In this document: positions 47,338 to 59,480 of the stretch, one piece after another
Position numbering within the stretch: position 1 is the stretch's first letter
How the letters are laid out: each line of letters opens with the position of its first letter
Assembly (NCBI GenBank): GCA_026874595.1
Contig: CM049308.1
Coordinates: 40,970,527-41,034,526, forward strand
DNA from: Sipunculus nudus
Lineage: Eukaryota; Annelida; Sipuncula; Golfingiida; Sipunculidae
DNA length: 64,000 bases
Reading direction: 5' to 3'
Notes under the pieces: generated by a model
Seen by the model: the letters and a program-made list of their open reading frames with translations, nothing else
The model's database searches: none
What the model was told of the DNA's origin: nothing
Position numbers and translations under genes: made by a program

Positions 47338-49569
47338 GTAAGTTTATGTATGAGGATGCTGAACATTTTTAATTTATCACTATATATGCATTGGTAAATT
47401 TATGAAACAACATTCCATGGGTAGGAAATTAAACCCCGGGCCCTCCAACTGAATTCCTCCACTTTTGAAACATATGCTTGCAGATTTTTACATCTATTTT
47501 TAGAGTGAATTTGAACTAAAAATTTTTCACAGTTTCATAATTTGGAATGTCAGATTTAGCTGGCTATTACCGATACTATTATTACAAGCAATTACCCATT
47601 CTTCTGTTATGACATGTTTGTGGAAATTAAATTGTTTAGGGGCAGGGTGGGTTTTCCACAGGCCTAGCTAACAGGGGCGAAGTGTATCGGTGGTCTAAGT
47701 TAAAATGGCCTGAGATAAATGATACATTTCCTGACAGGTTGCACTGTGATAGCCTGATCAGTGGCTACCGAAAACATAGTGCTCATGCCACCTGGTGGCC
47801 ATACCGCACAACTTCATAAATAATGATATTTCAAGCTTCGGACCAGTGTTTCTTCTTTGTTTCTTCTTTCATGTTTCTTCTTCTTTGTTAGGAGTCTTAA
47901 CACAGGCTCATAATCTTGTTATGGTAAACACACACACATGAACTATGTTTACTAACACACGGAACCATAACCTATAGAACATTTTGTATTAATCTAAAAT
48001 GAAGAAACAGCAGAGATAATACACATATTATTGGAATGATTGTGTACCTTTGAGAAGGGTTCCACATGTAGGCCTGCAAAGGGGACAGGAGTAGAATGGT
48101 GCATATCAGATTCTCTCCAGTAAACAGTGTAATCTTTGCCTATATAATAAAGGTTCTAGGGAACTAAAATGGATTTTCAAACTGATTGACTTAATCTTAA
48201 AACCTTAATAACTCAATCTTCAAACTGATTGACTCAGACTTTATAATAAGTTAATATATATTTTCAAACTGATTTACTCAAGTTTCACAATGATTGACAC
48301 ATAATTTCAAAATGATCATCTGATAATTTCAGTCTAATTATTATGGGAAAAGTCTAATATTATATAATATTTTTAGTTTTGTTCCTGAATGTTAGGCCTT
48401 GGTATGGGCATGCACTCTGTCTCACTCTAGTATCTACAAAGATAACCACACACAAAGGATACTGTGCATCATAATCAGTATTAATTACTATAACAATGTG
48501 TTGTATTTTGTATCATTTATCAGAGTGATCCACAGTAGATCCAGATTAGATTAGGCTACCATTGGGAAAGGTAGAAAACAATGGAACATATTTAATATTG
48601 ATTATGTAAACCAGCACACAGTGGTTATATTGTAAAGGACAGTTGTGCATCAAGAACTCTGCCAAGGAGATGTATGTATAGCTCTGTGTTTATGATTCAT
48701 AATCATATTTAACATTTTATATTTGTATGTATAGATTGGCCTGTACATGCTTTTGCCTGTATGTCACTCGGTGTAAAATATATCTAAAAACTTGACTAAA
48801 GGGCGGCATTGAAATTCTATGGTGAAAATGTTAGTGGGCTTCAGTTTTCCAGAATGTTTGTGTTTCATATAAGTCACCATACTTGTATACATGATATATA
48901 AAAAAAGTTTGTGGTGGCTTATATGAAATTTTGTGGAGAGTTTGGTCAGGGTGAAACCAGGAGTTGATTATATTGGTCTGTAACCAGATGCAAATGCAGA
49001 GCTTATGCTTATCAGTGTTTGTCTGTCCATATATTTGATGTATACAATATACACAAGGGATTTGCAGAATACTTGTGTTGTACAGGTATTGTCATGAGGG
49101 ATATCAAAATACAGGGAAACCTGGGTAATAAGACCATCTGTAGGACTGGCCAAAAGTTGTCCTAATTTGTTGAGGGGGTCTTATTAGATGAACGTGAACG
49201 CTTTCTTCTCACTGAAGGGTGGTCTAAATGAATAGGTGATCTTATTTGACAGACTGACTTTTAAAGTGGTTCCACTTTATTTGTTCCATGGAAATTTTCT
49301 TTGTAGATGTCCACAATACTTTATAACTTGCTTTTGCTTGTTTTTTGTAATTTATGAATACAATCACAAGATTGTGATAATTGAGGAAGAGCACCATTTT
49401 TCAGAAAGCAGATATTTTTGGCTTCCTGTTATTTATAAGAATGTGTAAAATATATATCTATTTTTAGCATAAATGGATAATATAAATGTTTGATATTGTG
49501 TGATATATGTCAAATGTCATCTGCATCCTGTGATATCATGACATATGGGTCCCTACTCTGCATGATATT

Positions 49570-50469
49570 TGTATCCGCCAAAATAAAGTTTTGCGGATAC
49601 TGTGTTTTTGGCCGGGTTCCACCGCCACTCTATTTGTTTCCGGAGAACTTCTCTGAGACTACTGGACCGATTTTTCCGAAACTTACACCAATTATTGGGT
49701 CACTTGTGAACTGGTGCCTAACCATTCGGCGTTTACCTCTGACCTATCCTATCCCCAGTTCATCCATCTGTGCGTCTGTTTTGACACATTAACCCTTATA
49801 TCTTTGGACTCGTTTGACCAATCAGGAAACATTTTATACACAAATGTAGCCCTTGGATAGCTTTATAACATACTCAAAAATGGTGATGCCACCTGCAGTA
49901 ATTTTTGCACAGCATCCATCTGTTCGTCTGCCTTGGGTTAAAATCACTCACATCTCTGCAGTGGTTTGACCAATTTACCTGAAATTCAGCATGCGTATAA
50001 AACTTGGATAGCTTCCTTGATTTTATGACTGGTGGCGCCACCTACATTCACGTTCACGCTGCAGACATCCATGCTTATATCTCTGAACTTGTTTGACCAA
50101 TCAGGAAAAATTTTTACACTAATGTAGCCCTTGGATAGCTTTATAACACACACAAAACTGGTGGCGCAACCTGCAACCATTTTGGCACAGCGTCCATCTG
50201 TTTGTCTGCTGTGGGGAAAAAATCTCCATATCTCAGCAGTGGTTTGACTTTTCCACCTGAAGTTTTGCATTTGTATACATCTTGGATAGTTTCTCATTGG
50301 AATAACAGGTGGCAAAACCTACAGTCATGTTTATGTGGCAGACATTCATTCTAATATGTAACACATCTAACTCTGTTTCCCCTTGCCACTCAATCCATGC
50401 CTCACTTCTCCCATCCTACTCTGATTTTGGCAGATACTCGTAGTTGTTTGTCGACTACCTGTATTCTAG
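49570..50469 (+). mobile_element. Helitron/Helentron-like element, family C copy 4
   Basis: The element starts T|TGTATCCGCC and ends TATTCTAG|T (900 nt). The 3' hairpin GTAGTTG/CGACTAC has one G-T pair, 7 nt from CTAG. The subterminal inverted copy reads GGCAGATACT and is partly decayed. The interior has the family C units, with a perfect GGTGGCGCCACC at 50031-50042 and decayed ones near 49884 and 50160. The frames crossing it, including the 100-codon one at 49490-49792, are artefacts of the repeat. Confidence 0.82.
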
Positions 50470-51339
50470 TTAAAGATAAACTTGAGTGACTGATATCATT
50501 GAACCATTATAGAAATTGCCATTTAAGCAAGAAAGCATAGAGATTAGAACATGATTGATCTGTTTCTTGGTGGAGGCGTGTGCTCTCTAGCTGCAAAATG
50601 CTCTCACTGTGGCACTCTTTTTCTGGATCACCAATTTGACCACCTGTATGAAGTATGGTGGTTTTACAGCACAGTCATTACTCAGTCTGCAGCTGGCATA
50701 CGGCCGTGTTCCACTGTGGGAAGAGTGATTAATTCTCGGTTTTCTCAGGGTCCCCTGTGAATTCAGTGAGTTATAACCAAGGAACAACATCCCAGAATAA
50801 AACGCAACTCTCTGTATTGATGGACTGCAAAAGTTCAGGTGTCTGGCATACGGGATATTGGTTCAGAGGAATGACTGGTCTCTGTGAAATGAATATTGAA
50901 TATTACTGGCAGCAGCTGTAGAACCATTACAGCAGATAATTATAGTTTTAATAATATAGATGTTGCTTAGTCATTTATCATAAGCAGGTCATTTAATTTA
51001 CTTGTCAATCAGCTAGTGTAACCGATGATAAAATATTTCCCCTAAATTATTTATAAGGTCCCTATGACAAACTTTTACGAGGACCACATACAACACAGGA
51101 TTCTTGTGATTACTCCACTCTGACCATTTGATTGTAATGCTATTATCTGAGGAGATAGCACATTTGTCTCTAAAGAATTTTACCCTTTAACGAAATTATG
51201 CTGGTAACCCAACACCTGCCACAACTTGATCTTACCAAATGAAGAATTTAGAAGAAAAATATTAAAATGGAACTAAGAAAAAAGCTTCTTTTCCCATGAT
51301 GTTCTGTGGCATGTTGCTGGTAGCCTGTATGTCCTGTTG

Positions 51340-51800
51340 CATTCCAGGCATGGACATTACTCAAGTCCTGTAGTTTTGTCCCTGGACATCATTTCCTGTG
51401 GCATATTTCATGCATGGACATTACTCTAGTCCTGCAGTTTGTCCCTGGACATCATTTCCTGTGGCATATTTCACGCATGGACATTACTCAAGTCCTGTAG
51501 TTTTGTCTCTGGACATCAATTCCTGTGGCATATTTCATGCATGGATATAACTTAAGTCCTGTAGTTTTGTCCCTGGACAGCATTTTCTGTGGCATATTTC
51601 ATGTATGGACATAACTCAAGTCCTGTAGTTTTGTCCCTGGACATCATTTCCTGTGGTATATTTCACGCATGGACATTACTCAAGTCCTGTAGTTTTGTCC
51701 CTGGACATCATTTCCTGTGGCATATTTCATGCATGGACATTACTCAAGTCCTGTAGTTTTGTCCCTGGACATTATTTCCTGTTACATTATATTAAGGATA
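51340..51800 (+). repeat. ~64-nt minisatellite, about 7 units
   Basis: The unit contains cctgtggcatatttcatgca, tggacattactcaagtcctg and tagttttgtccctggacatc, spacing about 63-64 nt (tggaca words at 51351, 51415, 51478, 51542 and onward). It decays after 51790 into shorter tcctggacattatctcc-like words to about 51870. Confidence 0.92.
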
Positions 51801-53009
51801 TTATCTCCTGCAGTATTTTGTTCATGAACATTATCTCCTATGGCTTTTTGTCCTGGACATTTTACTCATGGCATATTGTTGGGGATCATTGTCTCCTATG
51901 GTGTTTTGTCTTTTGTGATTTTGCTCTAGATTTGTCCATTCGACAAACATCTTTTACTTCAGTTATTGTGACTTAGCCCTTTAAAAAAATCATAGCAGTA
52001 TTACCTTTCATCCCATTGTCCCAGATACAGCCTGGCCTGGGCAGATGTTCACTATAGTTAGAGTGAGCAAACACTGGGCTTATGTGTCATCACTTGATCT
52101 GTTATCCTTTTACTAGATCTTTATTTATTATAACCTCTGATTCTAAAGTTAGGGTCATATTGACACTTTAGGGTTTTAAAACTTATTATGTTTGAAAAAG
52201 CTTCTGAAGTTGAATTCCGTAACTGTTCAGGTTAAATGGTTTGTTCACCTGGCTTTATTGCAAATTGATTAAATTCACAAACTTGGCACAGCAGTAACCA
52301 TGTCCTGTTGACTTCAGTGAATGGTTTGTAAATAAGTTAATAAGTTTTAGAGGTTTACATACAAATTAAGCTGTTTAAGAGAGTGCTGAGTGTGTGCTCA
52401 GGAAATTATAATAAAGTAATGTATTAATAAAAAATGAACAGCTTGTGATCATAAGATGAACAATGATAAACTTCATGAATATTCAGGCATATCTACTATG
52501 ATAATCCCCCATTATGTGACTGTTCTTCTACAGTAGTTTCAATGTGTGATCATTTCGTTCTTCATGTGGTTGATGTACTAGACCTGGGTCACCGTGCACT
52601 GGAAGTGTTGGTTAAGTGACAGGTGTCAGCCCATACCATACTTCACCACAGACTAAAAAATAACTAGCAAATTATGACAAGAGGTTGTTTCACTGGTACA
52701 CTTGTTTGAGGAACAATGATCATGGGAAAATTGATAATTGAGAGGAAATAAGACCAGGAAAACAAAGGGGAAAATGACATAGAGAGTTTTCTTATTAACC
52801 TCATCATTACTGTTGCAAGCTTTATATAACTGTCATTTTGATTATGGACAAATGTTTTAAGCTCACCATTACAGAATAAAGCCTGTTAAATATTGCTCAT
52901 TTAACACTTATAATATACAGCCAATTACCCAGAAAAGGTATTCTCTGTACCGGTAATATACACATGCACATATATAATAATTGACTGCTATTGTTTTGAT
53001 GTCATCATA

Positions 53010-53206
53010 TATAACAGGGGCAGATCCAGGATTTTGGAAAAGGGGGGGTCCAACCCAGGAGGACTAATGAAAATCCTGAAAAAAGGTCATCAGGTCCGGT
53101 AAAGGGGGGGTCCAGGCCACAAAATTTTGTCTAAAACTTTTGCTTCTTGTGAAAAAGGGGGGTCTGGACCCCTGGACCCCTCCCCCCTGGATCCGCTTCT
53201 GTATAA
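53010..53206. mobile_element. MITE with CAGRRGCRGATCCAGG ends and 5-bp TATAA duplication
   Basis: The core 53015-53201 (187 nt) starts CAGGGGCAGATCCAGG and ends CCTGGATCCGCTTCTG, terminal inverted repeats agreeing at 13 of 16 positions. TATAA lies directly on both sides (53010-53014 and 53202-53206). The interior has four GGGGGGTC/GACCCC-type blocks and could fold back on itself. No coding potential. The 71-codon minus-strand frame across it is chance. Confidence 0.8.
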
Positions 53207-55922
53207 GTTATCAGGACAAGTGGTATAATTGCTGAGCAAATAATCAGACTGGTTAAATACAGAGGCCTTCCATGTCAAATTGTATTCAAAATTACCAAAA
53301 AACAATGAATTACTCAGACTCTTTTCATATCATTTGATATGATACAGTTTATGTTAAAAATGAATAACTTTAAGATAGGTTTTCTAGAGTTCCATTATCA
53401 CCTTTGCATTTTATTGTATTTTGTCTCTTGTTTTGTTCCTATTATCTTATTATATCTGATGGGCTGCATGATTTAAATTTGGAATAGAGTAAAATCACCA
53501 GATATAAAGATAGATTTGTTCAAATATTTAAGAAAAAAAAAATTTTATTAACTAAATCATTTGATAATAGTCAAAGAACACTAGAATAGAATTTTGAATA
53601 TATTCCTGACAGTTGACAAATATTGAATAGAACATTGATAGTTTATTCATCAGACTGTGCCCATGTAGACAATTCATTTTTCCATGAAATTGTTTGCATT
53701 GATCTGGACTACGCAGACAAGGGTTCCTTGTGGTATTTCTAAAGCTCTAGAGAGAAGCTGTGCTGTCTGACAAGTGATTGGACAGTGTTGGTAATTTGAA
53801 TTGTCAGTGCTCTTCTTGATGCGCCAGATGACCGTGAGAGTCCACTAATGTGCACTAAACTTAAGAGTAGAGTGTCATTTATCCAAAATGGGGACAGGGT
53901 TTTTGTTCTGATAAACAATAATACTGATAAATGTTCCCACATGATTCACAATGATTGCCCACCTGGTGCAGAGCAAAAGCAGATTGACAGACATGAATTG
54001 ATGAAGCTAGTCAAAAATAATCATTGGTAACAACATTTTGTTAGGTTTTCCATCAATTTAATCAATTTTTCATGTAAAATACATTGAAATTAGGGCTAAA
54101 CTGACCCTGGATTATCAGAATTCAATCATTGTTGAATGTTGTTTTCATTGTGATGTATTCAGCTAAAACAGTCATTATTTTCAATTTTGGATAAACAATT
54201 TACAGATGAACAGTGTTCAGATAAATGGAGCTCTACTGTATTGACCTGCCTAGCTATGTGGCCTGATAGTGGTTGCTCTTTATTGCATGAAGTCACCTCA
54301 TTAGTGTTCAACTAACAACACCACATTATATATACAGTTATTTCAGGAAGTATGCATTTTTACACTGTCATGCTCAGGAATATGATAAAATTTATAATCA
54401 GTGTATCAGTATCTTCATTTTAACAATAATTCATTCAGGTCATTGACTACAAAAATTGCCTGTAAATGAGAAATTCCTCTCTGCCAGAAAATAAGAATTC
54501 CCCTCCAACAAGTAGTTCTGCTGGGTGCACTTTCACGCACTCAAGTGTTTACTAGAGGAGGGGTTAACCCAGATGTCAGGGTTTATCATAACACTGAGAA
54601 AGCAAGGCTGCCCCATCTGGCTAATACACAGGTATCACCAGCACTTGGCAGCAACTGCAGCAGCCTTGGTTGCTGTTAATCCACTGCAGCTGTCCAGTTT
54701 GGTGGCCAACCTGACTGGCTGGGCTGCCAGCATGTTAAACATTTGTCTGTTGATCAAAGGGTGGGAGTTTTATCATTGCGGAATTGGTATACACCTTGTA
54801 CATATGAGCTATAACCAGGTCTGCTAAGATCTTGGCCTGTAAAGCCTTAAGGTAAATGAAGCACTGCTAAGTATGCCAACACTTTTATATATAGGTGTTT
54901 AGATTACCTGTTTTCATACATACAATACCTGCATCTATGCAGTGCATACCTATAATTATAAGTACTAACACATACCTGTAATTTTATTTACACTGTTTGC
55001 TTGCTGTGAATCACAATATAAATAAGCTCAGCTGCTGCGTGGGCTGTTAACTGGGGCATTGCAGTTCTGCAGCATTCATTAATGAATCAACTCTGTGAAT
55101 CAGCTAGGTAAACCTGGTATTAACTTACTTGATTGTATTGAGACTACAAATGTGCACCACTTTGTTAGTGTGAAATATATCTTCCTGACACCTGTGAAGT
55201 CATTTTCAACCCAATATTAACAGTCTGAGAATGTGAAACATATTTCCTTTATACCTGGAATAAAGAACAATGAAACTACCATATTATCTTCTTCAAAAAT
55301 ATATTATTCAGAAGGAAACAGAGATCACAGGACTTTTTACAAAGATTTTGTAATATTATATGACACATAATATAATATAATATAAAATAATATAACTGTA
55401 CATATTTTTATGCTCTTCACAGAGTTTAGCTGTCTCTTTAGAAACAGTACATGTAGGCAAAGGTTAAGTAATTTTGAGACTGAGCACTGCATACTGTGGT
55501 TGCCTTTTTGTTAGCAAGGGTTATAAATTTGCGATATCTGTGGAAGGGAAATCATTGTGAAAATAAAATCTTTGTGAATAAGAGGTCCCATTATGGAAGT
55601 CAGGTCAAAAGGTAAAAAATTGGTATTTTATATTAATCATCATAGATCTTGTATGTTATATATCTTGTTTATATCCTTCTGCCCACCCCTGCTCTGATCT
55701 GTTTCATTTTACACCTTTTTACCCTCAGTATTTTGCTGGGTGGGGGGAGGGGGACCTGCTACTCATGAAGGTTCTTGCATAAATTCTTTAGAGCAGTTAA
55801 GCTCTATTGTATTGTTACCTATCATGTCAAGTTACCTTCATCATGTAATGATATCTGTTCATTTAATTTTACTGTCATAATAATATGACATTTTTACTCA
55901 ATTTCTGTTTTGTCTTGATTGG

Positions 55923-55923
<1 letters not shown>
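53207..55923. other. AT-rich intronic stretch
   Basis: No exon is supported. An (ATAAT)-type short repeat is seen at about 55363-55395. A slightly GC-richer patch at 54525-54827 gives a 100-codon frame without recognisable content. Confidence 0.5.

Positions 55924-55963
<40 letters not shown>
55924..55963 (+). repeat. (CT)n microsatellite, 40 nt
   Basis: Twenty CT repeats. On the gene strand this is a strong polypyrimidine tract, but no AG acceptor plus coding sequence follows it closely. Confidence 0.97.
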
Positions 55964-55965
<2 letters not shown>

Positions 55966-58863
55966 TATATACATATGTATAATACATTAAGTGTACATGC
56001 ATGTGTAACAACTAATAGTTTATGGTCCATGGGTCAGATGTGCAGAATATCTTCACATTGGTGACCTTGTGGGAGTGGGATAACCACATTCTCATGATCA
56101 CACCATGCAGCTAATGCCTGGGAGGACCCCTAGAAGTATACATCAGCACAAAGACATACAGAGTGTGAGAGACTGATCATGTACTAGTAAGTAGTCATGG
56201 TTCACCAGATGCATTAAGTTAGTGCAGACATCTGTAAAATTAAGTTTTACACCCTGCAGTGTTAGCACCACCAAGTGTAATGAAACTTCCACCGCATGGG
56301 ATCAGGGTATATTGCCCAGTAATGATTATACATCATAAAAATAACTCACTGAAGTGAACATCTTTTATTATATGAAATTTAATTCTTCAAACAGCTGAGA
56401 TTGTTGGTACGTGGACAGCACAAGGGTGAACACATCTAAAAAATTAAATGATTAAGCCATTATCCAGATCCTGATACAACAGATTGTGGCAACTGTCCTA
56501 ACCTTGAAAAAGCTAACGGGCTGACAGAGTGGCTGTCCTGCAGGCATTTGTGGATTATGCATTATCCAGCCTGTTTAACACCAGCTTGTGTCTCTTCAGA
56601 CAAAATCAGTTGCTTTGCCTACATATGCCAGGTTTTCTTCAGCTGCCTCTAATTATTAATAATATTTTTGTTTGAACATATGTTGTCATGCATGGTGCTT
56701 GGAAACACTGCTTGCAGTATTCACATTTGTCAGTCATCATTCACACCTATTGTTTTTATTGTAATACACTTTGACATGACTGGATGTGACTGTTCTTATT
56801 ACATGCTAGGTCAAGCTGTGTTTTCAAATTCCCACAATGCTTTGTATTATTTTTTGTTCCATGATAAATTATATTCTTCCATAAAAAATAGTGGTCTCAT
56901 GTTGTTCTTCTGTTGGTAGCTGTTTCTGTGCATTTCCTCATAGATTTAGCTTTAAGTTTAAGCCCTGAGCAGGTTTATTAATTTCTTAGTCTCCCATTCC
57001 CTGAAAAGATGGGTCAGTTTCTGAGTCTCCTTATGGTCCCTGGACAAATGGACCAGTCTCCTAGTGGTCCATTAAAAAATGTAATGGTCTTAGTCTCCAA
57101 ATTGCCCCTAAGGATCCATTGTTTTGTCTTCAAGTGGTCCCTTGAAAGATGCTCTGGTCCATAGACAGATGGATAATTTGTTTAAGTCTTCTAGTGTTCT
57201 CTGGACAAATGGACCAGTTTCTCAGTCTCCAAATTGATGTCTTCAGATGGCCACTGGCCAGATCCAGCAGTATATTTATATTAAAAAGTCCTTAACTTTA
57301 TGCCATTTTGTAAGACATGTCCTCTGTGAAATGGAGGGGAATGACAGTTAGGAGTATTCCTAGTATACTTTGATCATTGAATGTTTGCACATTATCAAGA
57401 ACCATTTCATTGCTCAGCCAAAAGATAAAGTAGAAACCATATGATCAATGAAGCCAATCTTCCTCACATTCAAGACAGTCACAAATGTGCCATACATGTA
57501 AACGACATGTTAATGGACCACATATTTTGTCATGCCTGACAGTTGGCATGGTATTTGTTTATGTATGTCATATACCAGTCTGGCTTCGTCAGCTGGTTCA
57601 CACTGAAGTGGGGTTGATGGGCAGTCAGGGGTTTGATTTGGGGGTGGTATGTTGTCTGTATACCTGTGGCATGTTGGAGCTGGCTATCCCCAATACAACT
57701 GCCAGGTTGTTGTTGCTGTGGCCAGCAGCAGTTAATCAGGGCTGGCAGGGCTGGTCTTCATGCTCCTGCTGCTGCTGTTTACCTGCTGGTCAGTCAGACA
57801 TCCTGGAAAGACTCCAGCTTTCACAGCCTGCTCATTATACAGTTGATTTCACTGTAATGCTTGGTCCAGCAGGTCAGAATCTACCTGGGCTTTCCAAGTT
57901 TTCAGCAGGAATTCTTTTTACAAGGTCAGATCTCCAATGACAGGTCATTGTGCAGACTCATAGACTTAATGCTTCATGTATTTTATTGTGCAGTATTTTT
58001 GATCAGATGGATGCAGGAACAAGACAGTATTGCTTCATTCCCAGATGCATGGATATATAACAATGTCAGTGTGCTATTTAAAAGTAAACCTCTCTAATAT
58101 GGACATTGTAGACTGTTCTATGAACAGCAAACTTTAAAGTCATAACCTCTCTAATACCAGCAACTTTCTACACTTCTGCATTGCAGACATTTGAGACAGC
58201 CCTGTGAATAGTAAATTTTGGAGTATTAGTAAAGGCACCTATGTGGAAAAGGCAAAATGGCAGGTACTGCCAGTGTTCCTAGTCAAGAGGCTCCACTGTA
58301 TAAATATTCCTGAAACAAATTTAAAGTTTTCAGATGTTAGAGTCAGAGGAATTTGTTGCAGTAAGAAGAGTTTTCTCTTTTGCATAAAATTTGGCATAAA
58401 AATGTTTGTCCTGTCACTTCTTTTAAAAAAAAGTATTGAGCAAGGTTTCAAATAACCATTGCACATGAAAATAAAATTAAGTTAAATACCCTTCAGTTTG
58501 ATCAAATTGATTATCATTGCATATCAAACACGGGAAGTTAATGAAAAACCATTTGAAGGCTGAGACCTCTTCTGGCTTTTCTACCTTTGATAGATAAACA
58601 TCTCACTGACATCTGACTGAAGGTCAAACAGCTACTGGTACCCTGCACTTCAGACTCTGCTGTCTTGCCTTTCTATGTGAAAGTTGAGAAGTGCAGTCCG
58701 GCTGATAGATACTGTACATACATTTGGAGGTGTAATGCCTTTTCCATGTCTTGGATATTTTACCAGTGATATGGGTAAACCTTCAGTAGGAAGGTAGAAT
58801 ACATTCCCAGGAATTCCTTTGGATTTTGGAAGCCCTGCTCAGTCTAAATAATATCATATTATT
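55964..58863. other. Intronic stretch with degenerate repeats
   Basis: At 57000-57245 imperfect ggtccctggacaaatggacc words recur every 60-115 nt. At about 58083-58300 a stretch starts gtaaacctctctaatatgg and ends gaggctccactgta, resembling a decayed Tc1/mariner-type MITE related to the one at 41020. The 151-codon frame at 57485-57940 is the longest in the window but resembles no family I know and includes simple CTG/CAG-rich sequence. Confidence 0.45.
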
Positions 58864-59480
58864 AGCTCAGCTGACTGTAAGTCATGTGAGCTGTAGGCTT
58901 GGTCCTTGCTGGCTGGACAGACATCTGTTAACAGTTTATATTTTGAAACCGTTTTACCTAGGAATCTGAAATTCAACACACAGATTAATGCTACTACATT
59001 CTCCAACCAAACTCAAAACTGGGTCACTGCAACTTCATTCCTTCTAGAAATATAGGAAAAACATCAAATTTCCATTTAAAACCTATTGTTATACACTGCA
59101 AGACTGCCTAATATCAAAACTGCTGTTGTTGTTTTGTTTATATTTTGCCATAACTATTACTCTATATCATTCAGATGTACATGCAAGAAATATTAGGTAA
59201 TTATAGGAGCCCAAGGGCCCAAAAATAATTTATCTTGTCAAGAAATATCAGGAAAGATATTTATGTACTTGCTAAACATGGTAACAGCTGAAGCTGAAGT
59301 CTTTTTCAAGCATATAACTGTATTGAATTAAGATTTATATGTATACCAGAGATTAGGTCAAAGTTTATAACTTGCTTTGTTTTAATTTAGCCTTTTTTAT
59401 TTCAAGGTTTATATGTGCAGACCCAGGTATAATCCAGAATTCATGACCTGTCAAGAAGACATTGGGCAAATCTCTTAGGT
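58864..59480 (+). mobile_element. Hairpin-headed repeat (copy 3), truncated
   Basis: The head hairpin 58864-58892 has arms AGCTCA/TGAGCT, with TGACT/AGTCA inside and GTA as loop. After a short remnant of the TCCG region it follows the element at 19706 for several hundred nt (ttttgaaaccgttttacctaggaat, aaactgggtcactgcaacttcattcctt, aagactgcctaatatcaaaac). The tail seen at 21600-21634 was not found, so the 3' limit is approximate. Confidence 0.65.

Noticed and set aside
55924-55963. (CT)n tract as a splice acceptor pyrimidine tract
   Set aside because: No AG followed by open conserved coding sequence lies at a suitable distance.
57485-57940. Longest open frame in the window (151 codons, +)
   Set aside because: No recognisable motif, cysteine- and leucine-rich low-complexity parts from CTG/CAG-type sequence, no splice context. 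It lies inside the SH2-splitting intron and is probably chance.
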